A stretch of DNA of 64,000 nt from Pontiellaceae bacterium B1224 (GCA_029432815.1 JAROBA010000016.1:50983-114982); one strand, 5' to 3'. Positions 49,139 to 58,271 are shown, numbered from the stretch's first letter. Notes: a model not told the origin generated them from the letters alone. Made by a program: numbers and translations.

Positions 49139-50131
49139 CTAGCTGTCGAAGGCTTCGTCGAACACGCGGTCCGATTTGGCGAAATCGACTTTTTTGGTGA
49201 AAGCACACGATTCGGTGGCGCCCTGAATTCGGTCCATCATGGCATCTTCCCATTCGATAGACAGCGGTCCGGTGTAATTCTGGACATTCAAGGTGCGGAT
49301 GATTTCCTCGAAATTCACATCGCCGCGGCCCACGCTGCGGAAATCCCAGCCGCGGCCGGGGGTGCCGAAGTTCAGGTGGGAGCTGAGAATACCGCTTTCG
49401 CCGTCGAGGGTCACCGCCGCGTCTTTCATGTGAACGTGATAGATGCGATCCGGGAAGGCTTTCAGGAATTTAACCGGATCCATGCCCTGCCAGATCAGGT
49501 GGGAGGGATCGAAGTTAAAGCCGAAAGCTTCACGATGATCAATCGCTTCAAGCGCGCGACGGGCGGTTATGATATCAAACGCAATCTCTGTGGGGTGGAC
49601 TTCCAGCGCATAGCGGACGCCGACTTTATCGAACACGTCGAGAATCGGGTTCCAAAGCTTGGAAAACTGCTTGAAGCCGTCATTGATCATCTTTTCGGAG
49701 GCCGGCGGGAAGGAATATAGCATGTGCCAAATGGAGGAGCCGGTGAAGCCGTTGACGACTTTGACGCCCATATTCGCCGCTGCTTTGGCGGTATTTTTCA
49801 TGGTTTTCACGGCCCACTTGCGCTGCCCTTCGGGATCGCCCGCCAGTTCCGGTGGGGCAAACATATCGGAGCGGCCGTCGTTATTCAGGTCGCACACTAG
49901 CTGACTGGCGAGGTGGGCGCTGATGGCGTAGCATTCGAGGCCATGCGAGGCTAAGAGCTCGCGCTTTTCGGTACAGTATTTTTTGGATCGGGCGGCTTTG
50001 TCGACATCCATGTGATCGCCCCAGCAGGCGAGCTCCAGGCCATCGAAGCCCATTGATTTGGCCAGCGGGGCCAGTTCTGCCAGCGGGATGTCCGCCCATT
50101 GTCCGGTGAAGAGGGTTACAGGTCTGCTCAT
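49139..50131 (-). CDS. Sugar phosphate isomerase/epimerase (xylose isomerase-like TIM barrel)
   Basis: A 330-residue protein, ATG 50131. TIM-barrel metal-enzyme features: LAPLAKSMGFDGLELACWGDHMDV at the start, VNGFTGSSIWHML, VRYALEVHPTEIAFD (a Glu and a His), GFNFDPSHLIWQGMDPVKFLKAFPDRIYHVHMKDA and PLSIEWEDAMMDRIQGATES (Glu). No signal peptide, so cytoplasmic. The substrate is probably a ketose made or used by the neighbouring oxidoreductases. Contains a perfect iterated palindrome at 49650. Confidence 0.88.
   Translation of the reverse strand: MSRPVTLFTGQWADIPLAELAPLAKSMGFDGLELACWGDHMDVDKAARSKKYCTEKRELLASHGLECYAISAHLASQLVCDLNNDGRSDMFAPPELAGDPEGQRKWAVKTMKNTAKAAANMGVKVVNGFTGSSIWHMLYSFPPASEKMINDGFKQFSKLWNPILDVFDKVGVRYALEVHPTEIAFDIITARRALEAIDHREAFGFNFDPSHLIWQGMDPVKFLKAFPDRIYHVHMKDAAVTLDGESGILSSHLNFGTPGRGWDFRSVGRGDVNFEEIIRTLNVQNYTGPLSIEWEDAMMDRIQGATESCAFTKKVDFAKSDRVFDEAFDS
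49650..49664. repeat. Iterated palindrome TTCCAA-AGC-TTGGAA
   Basis: Perfect copy inside the isomerase gene. Confidence 0.85.
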
Positions 50132-50218
50132 TAGTTTGCTCCTTTCAGTCGCAGTGATGAGTGAGCCGTGAAGCGTGACGTCCAAGGGTTGGAAAAATCA
50201 CGCCTCACTTTTCAATCG

Positions 50219-51376
50219 TCACGCATTAATTGGTATCCATTTAGATTCGCTTGAAGATGATTTAACAACGGCGTCGAGGAAAGCCATGCCGCGGATGCCG
50301 TCTTTGATGGTCGGGTAGTCGCGGTCGGCCACTTTGACGCGTTTGCCGTCCAGCTCGCCGATCAGGGTGTCGGCAAAACTGTTATAAATATTGGCAAAGG
50401 CTTCGAGATAGCCTTCCGGATGACCGGCCGGTGTGCGGGTTACACCCGTGGCGGCGGCTCCGACAAAGCCGGTGCCCTGTCGGCGGATTTCCATCGGTTT
50501 ATCTGTCCAGCGCACCACCAGCGAATTGGGCTCTTCCTGCTGCCATTCGATGCCGCCCTTTTCACCGTAGACCCGGATATTCAGGCCGTTCTCTTTGCCA
50601 ACCGCAATCTGACTGGCCCAGAGCACGCCTTTCGCGCCGTTTTTAAAACGGATCAGTACATTGCCGTCGTCGTCAAGTTTGCGGCCTTTCACAAAGGTGG
50701 AAAGGTCGGAACAGAGCTCTTTAATGGGTGACCCGACAATATATTCCGCCAGGTTGGCGCAGTGCGTTCCGATATCGCCCATGCAGCAGCTGATGCCCGC
50801 TTTTTTCGGATCAACCCGCCAGGCCGCCTGCTTTTGACCGGATTTTTCCAGATCTTCGGCGAGCCAACCCTGGGGATATTCCACCACCACGCGGCGGATT
50901 TTTCCGAGCTGTCCGCTTTTCACCAGTTCGCGGGCCTCTTTCACCATGGCCGCGCCGGTATAGTTGTGGGTCAGGCAGAAGAGCTTTCTGGATTTCTTAA
51001 TTTCAGCTTCCAGCTGTTTGGCTTCGTCCAGCGTGAACGTGACCGGTTTGTCGCAGACGACATGGAATCCGGCTTCAAGTGCGGCGGAAGCAACGGGATA
51101 GTGCATGTGGTTCGGCGTCACGATCGACACGAAATCCATGCGCTCGCCTTCCGGCAGGGCGGCTTCTTTTTCCATCATTTCCTGATAGGAGCCGTAGCAG
51201 CGATCGGCCGGAAGCAGGAGATCTTTACCGCTGGCTTTCGATTTTTCCGGGTCGGAGCTGAACGCCCCGCAGACGAGTTCGATTTTTCCGTCGATCCCGG
51301 CGGCGATGCGGTGCACCGCGCCGATAAATGCATCCCGGCCGCCGCCGACCATGCCCATACGTAGTTTTCGATCCAT
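50219..51376 (-). CDS. Gfo/Idh/MocA-family oxidoreductase, cytoplasmic
   Basis: A 385-residue protein without signal peptide, ATG 51376 with AGGAG upstream. NAD(P)-binding LRMGMVGGGRDAFIGAVHRIAAG; substrate-side EK-type motif VVCDKPVTFTLDEAKQLEAEI (here DKP); active-site region ISCCMGDIGTHCANLAEYI. It should oxidise or reduce a sugar or inositol-like compound in the cytoplasm. It belongs to the MFS / epimerase operon. Confidence 0.88.
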   Translation of the reverse strand: MDRKLRMGMVGGGRDAFIGAVHRIAAGIDGKIELVCGAFSSDPEKSKASGKDLLLPADRCYGSYQEMMEKEAALPEGERMDFVSIVTPNHMHYPVASAALEAGFHVVCDKPVTFTLDEAKQLEAEIKKSRKLFCLTHNYTGAAMVKEARELVKSGQLGKIRRVVVEYPQGWLAEDLEKSGQKQAAWRVDPKKAGISCCMGDIGTHCANLAEYIVGSPIKELCSDLSTFVKGRKLDDDGNVLIRFKNGAKGVLWASQIAVGKENGLNIRVYGEKGGIEWQQEEPNSLVVRWTDKPMEIRRQGTGFVGAAATGVTRTPAGHPEGYLEAFANIYNSFADTLIGELDGKRVKVADRDYPTIKDGIRGMAFLDAVVKSSSSESKWIPINA

Positions 51377-51400
51377 TTTTTACTCCTGTTGTTTAAATGA

Positions 51401-52561
51401 TTATTTGAGGTATCCCAGAGCAACGGCAAGAATGACGAGCAGGCCGCAGGCTGGAAGCAGCAGCTTGAGGCTTTTCTGGATGGAGGAATTGCCGGCCTTG
51501 TTGCCGATCGCCTTGGGGATAATCACACCACCGAGCAGGCCGACCGCGAAAATGATGCCGAAGATGCTGCCGTAGAGCTCGGGCGAAAATTTTGCGAAGG
51601 TCACGCCGACGGTTGTCGGGAAACAGGGGGCGAAGGCAAATCCGGCCGCGGCGGCGAGAAGTTTGGCCGTTTTGGCACTTTTGCATGTGGTCATTGCGAG
51701 AATGATCAATCCGGCGGCAAGAGCCGCGCCGGCAATATAGTAGCCGCCGAACGTCGTTACATTCGGCAGTGCGCTGAAAACAAGTCGACCCACCATCATC
51801 GCAATAGCGAACATGGAGAGCAATCCCTGCGCAGAGGCGTCCGCCACATTTTCATCGGTGTCCGGCGTTTCGTTAATAATGACCTCTTTGCCGAAGGCGG
51901 GCAGCCAGTTGCAGAATGAGGATTCGAGCGCGATGTAACAAAACAGTACAAAGGCCGCCAGGAGCACGGCTGGTTTGGCGAGTAGACCAAACGCATCGCC
52001 GATGGCGAAGGCGTTGGCCGATTCGGGATACGTCGCGGTGGCGGCGAAAATCACCGGAATCAGAATAATGACCCCCAATGCGGAAACTGCTTTTTCATAG
52101 CTTGTTTTGCGGAAAAGGAAACTGACGATCATCGGGGTCAGAAAAAGGCCGAGCCCGAAAAAGACGTTGCCCATATTGCTGGCTTCAGCCGGTTTTTCGC
52201 CCCCGAAAAGCACTTGTGGGATCAGTGTATTTCCCGCGGTGTTTAAGGCCATGGCCCCAAAACCAAGCAATAGGCAGGCAATGAATGTTGTGGTATAATT
52301 TTTGGCATAGGCCAGTAGAAAAATGACAACGGCGGTTAGGACAAACCCGAGCATGGCCACGGGTTTATAGCCCACCTGGTCGGTTACGACGCCCATAATG
52401 AGCGATGCGATCAACGAAGTGAACATGAAGGCCGAAATGAGTGAACCAAACTTACCTTGGTCAATTTTCAGCCGTGGCATAAGCTTAACGCTCACCGATC
52501 CCAAAAGAGCAAAACACATGCCCAACCCAAATACGCCTAATAATGCAACAACCTTAACCAT
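51401..52561 (-). CDS. MFS transporter
   Basis: A 386-residue protein with about 12 hydrophobic helices. The first, ALLGVFGLGMCFALLGSVS, and the loop GVVTDQVGYKPVAMLGF (MFS signature 'D-x-x-G-x-K/R') after helix 2 support the family. It is first gene of the minus-strand operon and starts 148 bases from the divergent PAS-AraC gene. It probably imports the sugar handled by the oxidoreductases and epimerase (inference). Confidence 0.85.
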   Translation of the reverse strand: MVKVVALLGVFGLGMCFALLGSVSVKLMPRLKIDQGKFGSLISAFMFTSLIASLIMGVVTDQVGYKPVAMLGFVLTAVVIFLLAYAKNYTTTFIACLLLGFGAMALNTAGNTLIPQVLFGGEKPAEASNMGNVFFGLGLFLTPMIVSFLFRKTSYEKAVSALGVIILIPVIFAATATYPESANAFAIGDAFGLLAKPAVLLAAFVLFCYIALESSFCNWLPAFGKEVIINETPDTDENVADASAQGLLSMFAIAMMVGRLVFSALPNVTTFGGYYIAGAALAAGLIILAMTTCKSAKTAKLLAAAAGFAFAPCFPTTVGVTFAKFSPELYGSIFGIIFAVGLLGGVIIPKAIGNKAGNSSIQKSLKLLLPACGLLVILAVALGYLK

Positions 52562-52709
52562 TCAGCTTCTCCCTTTACGAGTTAGTGCTCCTTGTGGAAT
52601 GCGACGGCAGTCCTTGAGGGTCGGAAATGGTAATGTTAATGCAAAGAAAGAGTCTTGTAGATCATAGGCCTATAATTGTATATTTTCGGCAATAGTGGAG
52701 AGCGACGAA

Positions 52710-53453
52710 ATGGATGCAGCTTGTTTTAAGGCCGATTTCCTGGCACGAATGCACAGTCCGCAGCAGATGCAGGTTTTGTTCAATCACCTGCCGGATGTCT
52801 GGTATTTTATGAAGGACAGGCAGGGACGATTCGTTTTAGGAAACGACCAGTTTGTTAAACAATGCGGAGTGAAATCTGAGTCGGGAATTATCGGGAAAAC
52901 CGATTTTGATTTTTTCCCGGGTGATCGTGCAGAAGGGTATGTGAGGGATGACTGCCATGTAATGGAAACCGGGGAGAAAATCGTTGATAAGGTGGAGCTT
53001 GCCCCCGATCCAGGAAACTCCATCAACTGGTTTGTCACCACCAAGGTGCCTCTTTTCTCCAGCGATGGGGAAATCATCGGCCTGGCCGGCACCTCGCGCG
53101 ACATCACCCGCTCCGGCCTCGCGCTCCGCCCCTACACCGAAATGCAGGTCGTGCTGGAATATGTTCGCGATAATTATATGCAGTCTATCGAAATCAAGAT
53201 ACTCGCTGCTTTGGTTCATCTTTCGGTCAGTCAGTTCGAGCGTCGCTTCCGCAAGGTGTTTCAGATTTCGCCGCTTAAGCACATCATGAATGTCCGGATC
53301 CGCGCCGCCAGTCTGCGGCTCACCACCACCAACGACACGATTGCTGCCATTGCCCTCGACTGCGGGTTCTACGACCACTCGCATTTCACGCGCAACTTCC
53401 GGAAAATTATGGGCTCTTCCCCGAAAGATTATCGGAAGCAATACATGAACTGA
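52710..53453 (+). CDS. PAS-AraC family transcriptional regulator
   Basis: A 247-residue protein. PAS domain near residues 15-130 (FNHLPDVWYFMKDRQGRFVLGNDQFVKQCGVKSESGIIGKTDFDFFPGDRAEGYVRDD...GLAGTSRDIT), then a typical AraC double HTH near 145-247 ending FYDHSHFTRNFRKIMGSSPKDYRKQYMN. ATG 52710 follows GGAGAG at good spacing; GTG 52695 is a weaker choice. Divergent from the MFS-led operon, which it probably regulates by a ligand sensed through PAS (inference). Confidence 0.88.
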   Translation: MDAACFKADFLARMHSPQQMQVLFNHLPDVWYFMKDRQGRFVLGNDQFVKQCGVKSESGIIGKTDFDFFPGDRAEGYVRDDCHVMETGEKIVDKVELAPDPGNSINWFVTTKVPLFSSDGEIIGLAGTSRDITRSGLALRPYTEMQVVLEYVRDNYMQSIEIKILAALVHLSVSQFERRFRKVFQISPLKHIMNVRIRAASLRLTTTNDTIAAIALDCGFYDHSHFTRNFRKIMGSSPKDYRKQYMN

Positions 53454-53540
53454 TTTTCCAGGGACTGGAAAATTCCAGACATTGGAATTCTGCGACACAA
53501 TTCACTTTGCCGTTCCGGAGATTCAATCTAAGTTTAAGAC

Positions 53541-54281
53541 ATGCAAAATGCTCAATTAACGCGGGTCGGTTTAATTACGGATATCCATTACGATGGATCT
53601 GCGATTGCACTGAACCGTTTGTATGAAAAAATATCGGCACTGAATACGGGCCATGTTGAAACGCTGGTCGTGATGGGCGATGTTGTGAACGGAGCAAACA
53701 TCTCCCACACCAAACGCATGCTGCGCGAGGTTTCCGCGCTGTGCGACTCCTTTAAGGGCACGGTCCATTTTATGCATGGGAACCACGACCTGGATTATCT
53801 TTCCAAGGCGGAATTTTACACTGCACTGGGCTGTGCGGGCAACCCATCCCGCTTCCATTTCGAAGCGGGCGGATATAATTTTATCTGCATCGATGGAAAT
53901 TTTTCGCCCGACGGCACCGCGTATTGCGCCGGAAATTTCAACTGGCAGGAATCCTACATCGCTGAAGAACAGCTGGACTGGTTGCGTGGCCAGTTAGCGG
54001 CTTCGTTGCTTCCGGTCATCATTCTCAGTCATCAGCGTATCGATAAAGAAACCCAATTTGCAGTTCGGAACTATGATCAGGTTAGGAACATGATTACGCT
54101 GTCCGATAAGGTGAAAGCCGTTTTTCAGGGGCATAACCACGAAGACGATCTGTTGCAGGTCGATGGTGCAACCTATTATACCCTCAGCGCCCACGTCGAC
54201 GATGCCGGGCCCGCAGTACTGGAGCTGACTTCGAAGGGCGTTCGTCTGCTGCGCGATTTCCAACCTTTGGAAACGGCTTAA
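53541..54281 (+). CDS. Metallophosphoesterase
   Basis: A 246-residue protein with calcineurin-like motifs in order: TDIHYDG (motif I variant), MGDVVNG, HGNHDLD, LSHQRID and FQGHNHEDD. It is probably a cytoplasmic phosphodiesterase or phosphatase of the class C type. It precedes the CDF transporter by three bases, so one operon. An iterated palindrome (54258) lies at the extreme 3' end. Confidence 0.88.
   Translation: MQNAQLTRVGLITDIHYDGSAIALNRLYEKISALNTGHVETLVVMGDVVNGANISHTKRMLREVSALCDSFKGTVHFMHGNHDLDYLSKAEFYTALGCAGNPSRFHFEAGGYNFICIDGNFSPDGTAYCAGNFNWQESYIAEEQLDWLRGQLAASLLPVIILSHQRIDKETQFAVRNYDQVRNMITLSDKVKAVFQGHNHEDDLLQVDGATYYTLSAHVDDAGPAVLELTSKGVRLLRDFQPLETA
54258..54272. repeat. Iterated palindrome TTCCAA-CCT-TTGGAA
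   Basis: Perfect copy in the last codons of the metallophosphoesterase gene. Confidence 0.85.
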
Positions 54282-54284
54282 ATC

Positions 54285-55184
54285 ATGACTCAGTGTGATT
54301 TACACGATCACGATTTCCACCATGCCCACGAGCAGGGTGAGCGGCGCGTTTTGATGGTACTGGGTTTAACGATCGTCACCATGGTGGTGGAAATCGTGGC
54401 CGGGATGCTTTTCAACTCCATGGCGCTCACGGCCGATGGCTGGCATATGGGCACCCACGCCGCGGCCTTCGGTATCACCATTTTTGCCTATCGCTACGCC
54501 CGGAAAAACGCCCGCAACCCGCGCTTCAGTTTCGGCACCGGCAAGGTCAGTGTGCTCGGCGGCTTTGCCAGTGCGGTTGCCTTGGGCGTGGTTGCCATTC
54601 TGATGGCGATTGAATCCATTCACCGAATTCTGTCGCCCGAGGAAATCCGTTTTAATGAGGCGATCATCGTTGCAGTCATCGGGTTGGTTGTGAATCTCGT
54701 TTCAGCGGTGTTGCTCAAAGGCGAGCACCACCATCACGGGCATGATCACGATCACCATCACCACGAAGATCATAACCTGAAGGCGGCCTATTTCCACGTA
54801 CTGGCCGATGCGCTCACCTCCATTGCGGCGATTGTGGCACTCTCCCTCGGCAGCATTTTCGGCTGGACCGTGCTCGATCCGATTATGGGCATGGTGGGTT
54901 CACTGGTCATCACTAAATGGGCGATCGGCTTAATGAAAGATACAAGCGCCATTCTGCTCGATGGCAGTGTGGAGCCTGAATTCTGCGAAACAATCCGCGT
55001 TGCCGTAGAGGCCGAGGCCGATCTGGCAGTCACCGATCTGCATGTCTGGGCCGTCGCGCCCGGCCACCACGCGGTTATTCTCGCCGTAAAAACTTCCAAT
55101 GCTTGGAAACCAGAAGCGGTGAAAGCATTGCTCGGCGACATTGGCCATTTGGTGCATGTGAACGTGGAGGTGCATCAGGCATGA
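54285..55184 (+). CDS. dmeF: Cation diffusion facilitator (DmeF-like Co/Ni efflux)
   Basis: A 299-residue protein. Six membrane helices, with SMALTADGWHMGTHAAAFG (metal-binding His/Asp in helix 2), NPRFSFGTGKVSVLGGFASA and, in the loop before helix 5, the His cluster HHHHGHDHDHHHHEDH near residue 145. AAYFHVLADALTSIAAIVAL is the paired helix-5 motif. DmeF-type proteins export cobalt and nickel (family knowledge). Overlaps the next start by ATGA. Iterated palindrome at 55094. Confidence 0.88.
   Translation: MTQCDLHDHDFHHAHEQGERRVLMVLGLTIVTMVVEIVAGMLFNSMALTADGWHMGTHAAAFGITIFAYRYARKNARNPRFSFGTGKVSVLGGFASAVALGVVAILMAIESIHRILSPEEIRFNEAIIVAVIGLVVNLVSAVLLKGEHHHHGHDHDHHHHEDHNLKAAYFHVLADALTSIAAIVALSLGSIFGWTVLDPIMGMVGSLVITKWAIGLMKDTSAILLDGSVEPEFCETIRVAVEAEADLAVTDLHVWAVAPGHHAVILAVKTSNAWKPEAVKALLGDIGHLVHVNVEVHQA
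55094..55108. repeat. Iterated palindrome TTCCAA-TGC-TTGGAA
   Basis: Perfect copy near the 3' end of the CDF gene. Confidence 0.85.
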
Positions 55185-55843
55185 GACGCTTTTTTAAAAC
55201 CATTATGACCGTCCTGACCCTAACCGTCCTGGCCTTCGTCGGCGGCACCGTTTTTTACGGCACCAAAACCGTGCACGATTTGTTGGCCAATAACGAAAAA
55301 CTGAAACAAGCCATCACCACCCTGACCCACGAAGACCAGATTGGCTTTGCCAAAGTCCTGAAACAGGAAATGCGCGATGGAAAACTCTTCACCACCGTCA
55401 AGTTTGTTGAGACCGCACGAGGCGATCTGCTCAACCGGGTGCTCGAAAAAGAGTACGAGATCGAAGGGGATGTCATTCACTTCGATGCTTTAATCGTCAC
55501 CTTTTCCGATCAGTCCGTAATGGACGGCAAAGCGCGCTCGCTCTATCTCTGGCGCCGGGTCTATGGCGAAACGATGAGTCCGTCCGAAGGCTTCGATATT
55601 GAAACGCCTGGCACGCATCCCGAGCGCTACGCCGGCCTTTTGCGGGATATGAAACTGCCCGAACAGCAAATGTTCTGGGAAGCCATTTGGGATCTGGCCA
55701 ACGATCCCGAAGCCCTGCGGGAACACGGCATTAAAGCAGTCTATGGCAACGCCGTCTATAAACGTCTGCGCCCCGGCCTGATCTACGTCTTTAAAATCGG
55801 CGCCAACGGCCAGGTCTATCCCGAAACCGTGCTGGATATGTAA
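55181..55843 (+). CDS. Membrane-anchored protein of unknown function
   Basis: A 220-residue protein starting in the CDF stop (ATGA). One N-terminal transmembrane helix (IMTVLTLTVLAFVGGTVFYG), then a periplasmic region with charged helices and FDIETPGTHPERYAGLLRDMKLPEQQMFWEAIWDLANDPEALREHGIKAVYGNAVYKRLRPGLIYVFKIGANGQVYPETVLDM. No family recognised. It lies three bases before the deacetylase gene and may assist in envelope work. Confidence 0.6.
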   Translation: MRRFFKTIMTVLTLTVLAFVGGTVFYGTKTVHDLLANNEKLKQAITTLTHEDQIGFAKVLKQEMRDGKLFTTVKFVETARGDLLNRVLEKEYEIEGDVIHFDALIVTFSDQSVMDGKARSLYLWRRVYGETMSPSEGFDIETPGTHPERYAGLLRDMKLPEQQMFWEAIWDLANDPEALREHGIKAVYGNAVYKRLRPGLIYVFKIGANGQVYPETVLDM

Positions 55844-55846
55844 ACC

Positions 55847-56515
55847 GTGAAGTCCGCAAGAAATGTCATCGTCATCCTGATATTAATTGGCCTGCTCATT
55901 CTCTCCTGGTTCACGGCCGGCACCCGGTTTGTTGACACAGATCAGTCTGTGGTTGCGCTCACCTTCGATGACGGTCCGAATCCGCCCTATACCGAACAGC
56001 TTCTCCAAACCCTGGAAGAGAAGCAGGTGAAAGCCACCTTTTTTCTGATCGGTCAGGAGGTGACGGCGCATCCCGAAACCGCCCGGCAGATTCTCAACAA
56101 CGGGCACGAAATCGGCGGACATTCCAGCGATTGGAAAACGCTGGCGTTTGAATCGCCGGAGGGGATGGAAAATAAGCTAGAGAAAATGAATGAGGCGTTT
56201 GCGAGTGTTGGAATCACGAACGTTGCATTGTTCCGACCACCCGGCGGCTTTTTGCTTCCGTGGCAACGCACCCTTTTGGTTGAGCGGGGCCTTACGCACA
56301 TCAGCGCAAATGTGGTGGTTGGCGACTGGAAAGAGTTGGATGCGCAGACCATCTGCGACCGCGTTTTAAAAAAGGTGCATCCCGGCTCCATCATTGCCCT
56401 GCACGATGGCGGCGGAAACCGGAGCGCAACCATCGCCGCCGTCCCGCTGATCATCGACGACCTGAAAGCAAAAGGTTATGAATTCGTCACCGTGAGCGAG
56501 CTGCTAAACATGTAG
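55847..56515 (+). CDS. Polysaccharide deacetylase-like (NodB) protein with altered motif 2
   Basis: A 222-residue protein; GTG start. N-terminal hydrophobic anchor (VIVILILIGLLILSWFTAG). NodB motif 1 is ALTFDDGPNPPYTEQLL, motif 3 is FRPPGG, and motif 5 is IIALHDGGGNRS. Motif 2, usually H-(S/T)-xx-H, reads G-G-H-S-S-D-W-K: the second His is replaced by Trp. The codons there (56122-56136) form a one-mismatch copy of the iterated palindrome. If the loss is real, metal binding would be weak. It probably remains a cell-envelope protein. Confidence 0.75.
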   Translation: MKSARNVIVILILIGLLILSWFTAGTRFVDTDQSVVALTFDDGPNPPYTEQLLQTLEEKQVKATFFLIGQEVTAHPETARQILNNGHEIGGHSSDWKTLAFESPEGMENKLEKMNEAFASVGITNVALFRPPGGFLLPWQRTLLVERGLTHISANVVVGDWKELDAQTICDRVLKKVHPGSIIALHDGGGNRSATIAAVPLIIDDLKAKGYEFVTVSELLNM

Positions 56516-56570
56516 TTGGTTTGAAACACAAAGGCACGAAGAGCACGAAGGTTATCCGTAGAATTTTCTC

Positions 56571-56633
56571 ACCACAGAGGACACAGAGATTCATGGAGCC
56601 GATTCCTCTGTGTTCCTCTATGAACTCTGTGGT
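56571..56633. repeat. CCACAGAG-type imperfect palindrome
   Basis: ACCACAGAGGACACAGAG and CTCTGTG...CTCTGTGGT form a long imperfect inverted repeat between two genes. Preceding 56521-56570 is related in style (CACAAAGGCACGAAG). This repeat type is common in intergenic DNA of many bacteria. Confidence 0.65.
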
Positions 56634-56644
56634 AATTGTTTCGG

Positions 56645-57256
56645 ATGTTGGAAATCATTTATCAGGACGAAGCATTTATTGCGGTGAACAAGCCGACGGG
56701 GCTGTTGAGCGTGCCGGGGCGGGGGCCGGATAAGCAGGACTGTTGTCTGAGCCGTGCGACGGCGCAGTTCCCCGAAGCGCTGATGGTGCATCGGCTCGAT
56801 ATGGATACGTCTGGTCTGATTCTCTTCGCCCGCTCAATCGAAGTGCAGCGCAACATTTCGCTCCAGTTTGAAAAACGGGAGATTTCAAAAAGCTATGTGG
56901 CCTTGCTCGAAGGCGTGATGCCGATGGACGAGGGCATGGTCGATTACCCGATGCGCAAGGATATGACGCAGCGTCTGCCGCCCAAACACATTGTCGATTG
57001 TGTGCGCGGAAAAAAAGCGATGACCGAATGGGAGGTGCTGGAGCGCACCGATTCAACAACCCGCGTGGTCCTTTTTCCAATGACTGGAAGATCGCACCAG
57101 CTGCGGGTGCACATGAAAGCCGTTGGATTTCCCATCGTTGGAGACAATATCTACGGCACCGCCGCCGAACGCCTGATGCTGCACGCCCGATCCCTGGAGC
57201 TCGCACATCCGGTCACTGGCGAGCCCATGCAACTCGAATGCCCCGCGCCGTTTTAA
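56645..57256 (+). CDS. RluA-family rRNA/tRNA pseudouridine synthase
   Basis: A 203-residue protein. IIYQDEAFIAVNKPTGLLSVPG is the start of the catalytic domain; HRLDMDTSGLILFARS contains the catalytic Asp (motif II HRLDxxTSG); RSHQLRVHMKAVGFPIVGDNIYG and MLHARSLELAHPVTGE close the domain. It lacks the S4 domain, like RluA/RluF-type small synthases. ATG 56645; a TTG at 56636 would add three residues. The modified uridine cannot be told from sequence. Confidence 0.88.
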   Translation: MLEIIYQDEAFIAVNKPTGLLSVPGRGPDKQDCCLSRATAQFPEALMVHRLDMDTSGLILFARSIEVQRNISLQFEKREISKSYVALLEGVMPMDEGMVDYPMRKDMTQRLPPKHIVDCVRGKKAMTEWEVLERTDSTTRVVLFPMTGRSHQLRVHMKAVGFPIVGDNIYGTAAERLMLHARSLELAHPVTGEPMQLECPAPF

Positions 57257-57258
57257 AT

Positions 57259-57315
57259 GTAGAACATGCGTCCCGCTTGTTTTCTGCGCATAGGCAAGCA
57301 GGACACTCGCGCTAC
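57259..57315. repeat. Dispersed palindromic repeat, copy 2
   Basis: Matches the reverse complement of the repeat at 6121-6183: GTAGAACATGCGTCCCGCTTG at one end and GCAAGCAGGAC near the other. Confidence 0.75.
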
Positions 57316-57370
57316 ATTATCGAGTAGAACGGTGGGCGCCTGAGGGCGGTACCAGTCCTTTTTTTCGCTT

Positions 57371-57730
57371 TTAATCAGTTACTATCCCCGTCTCGCAATA
57401 CAGTTTGCAAACATGGCATACGAAGAAGACTTTTACGTCACTATTATGCTTATTGCTTTCATCATTATAATTTTTTTTCATTCTCTTTCCGCAGGCTAAA
57501 CATTTTGGAGATCGCCTGAAATATTGATAACCGCATATCAAAAATACGTTCCCAAATGCAGTTAGACAAACGTAGCCCACAAAATCAAAGTTCCGAATGA
57601 TGATCCCCAGTATGAACGCGACAAAAAGTAGAGAAAATGACCAGAGAGAATAGGTCTCAATTTTCATCTGCTTCGCCATTTCCCTTGAGGAAAGAGCACC
57701 AACTTCATTGTATTCTTGTGTTATGCTCAT
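57371..57730 (-). CDS. Small membrane protein with a C-terminal zinc-ribbon-like part
   Basis: A 119-residue protein, start ATG 57730. Two membrane helices (WSFSLLFVAFILGIIIRN, YVCLTAFGNVFLICGYQYF) followed by two CxxC pairs (KCLACGKRMKK, VCHVCKLYC) that could bind zinc. AT-richer than the neighbours. No family recognised. Ten bases after the 176-aa gene. Confidence 0.5.
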   Translation of the reverse strand: MSITQEYNEVGALSSREMAKQMKIETYSLWSFSLLFVAFILGIIIRNFDFVGYVCLTAFGNVFLICGYQYFRRSPKCLACGKRMKKNYNDESNKHNSDVKVFFVCHVCKLYCETGIVTD

Positions 57731-57740
57731 ACAGGGGTTT

Positions 57741-58271
57741 CTATTTGAAAATCTCTTTAATATAAGGCCCTCTGAAGTTTCTTTTTTCCCATTTGGATAG
57801 GGGGCCAATTTGCACTTCAATCTCTACGTCACTTTCATCTGAGGAGCTAATCAACTCGACTATTTTATTGCATACTTGAAGTACCAGATTTTTAAAGATA
57901 TCCTGCCCAGCTTTACCCATATATTTCTGAAATTGTGCATCCTTAATTTGCACATCTATTTGATTGGGAAGAGTAACGACTTTCACCATAAGAGGTCTTC
58001 TGTATAAATTCGATGGAGTGTGCGCAACATAAGCATCGTCTCTTTTGTAAACAACGTATTTGTGTCGTCTCAAAAAAGATACTACTTGCTCTGATACATG
58101 TTCAGCATGGGGTGTCTGATGGGAAATGCAGCAGGATACATATTCTCTTTTCAATGTCTTTTTCCCGGCAATCCAATTTTGTGCGAACCGTTTGGCCAAT
58201 ACTTTGTATTGTATGTAACTAAATACGGCTATTGCTAATGATGCTGATAGAAGTATGTACCAAGGATTCAT
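57741..58271 (-). CDS. Membrane-anchored hypothetical protein
   Basis: A 176-residue protein, ATG 58271. An N-terminal membrane helix (NPWYILLSASLAIAVFSYIQY), then a mixed charged region with YVVYKRDDAYVAHTPSNLYRRPLMVKVVTLPNQIDVQIKDAQFQKYMGKAGQDIF. No motif that I recognise. Base composition is AT-richer than the flanks. Confidence 0.5.
   Translation of the reverse strand: MNPWYILLSASLAIAVFSYIQYKVLAKRFAQNWIAGKKTLKREYVSCCISHQTPHAEHVSEQVVSFLRRHKYVVYKRDDAYVAHTPSNLYRRPLMVKVVTLPNQIDVQIKDAQFQKYMGKAGQDIFKNLVLQVCNKIVELISSSDESDVEIEVQIGPLSKWEKRNFRGPYIKEIFK

Noticed and set aside
56521..56640. Insertion-sequence end
   Set aside because: Only CCACAGAG/CACAAAG-type short palindromes are present; no transposase or matching partner end.
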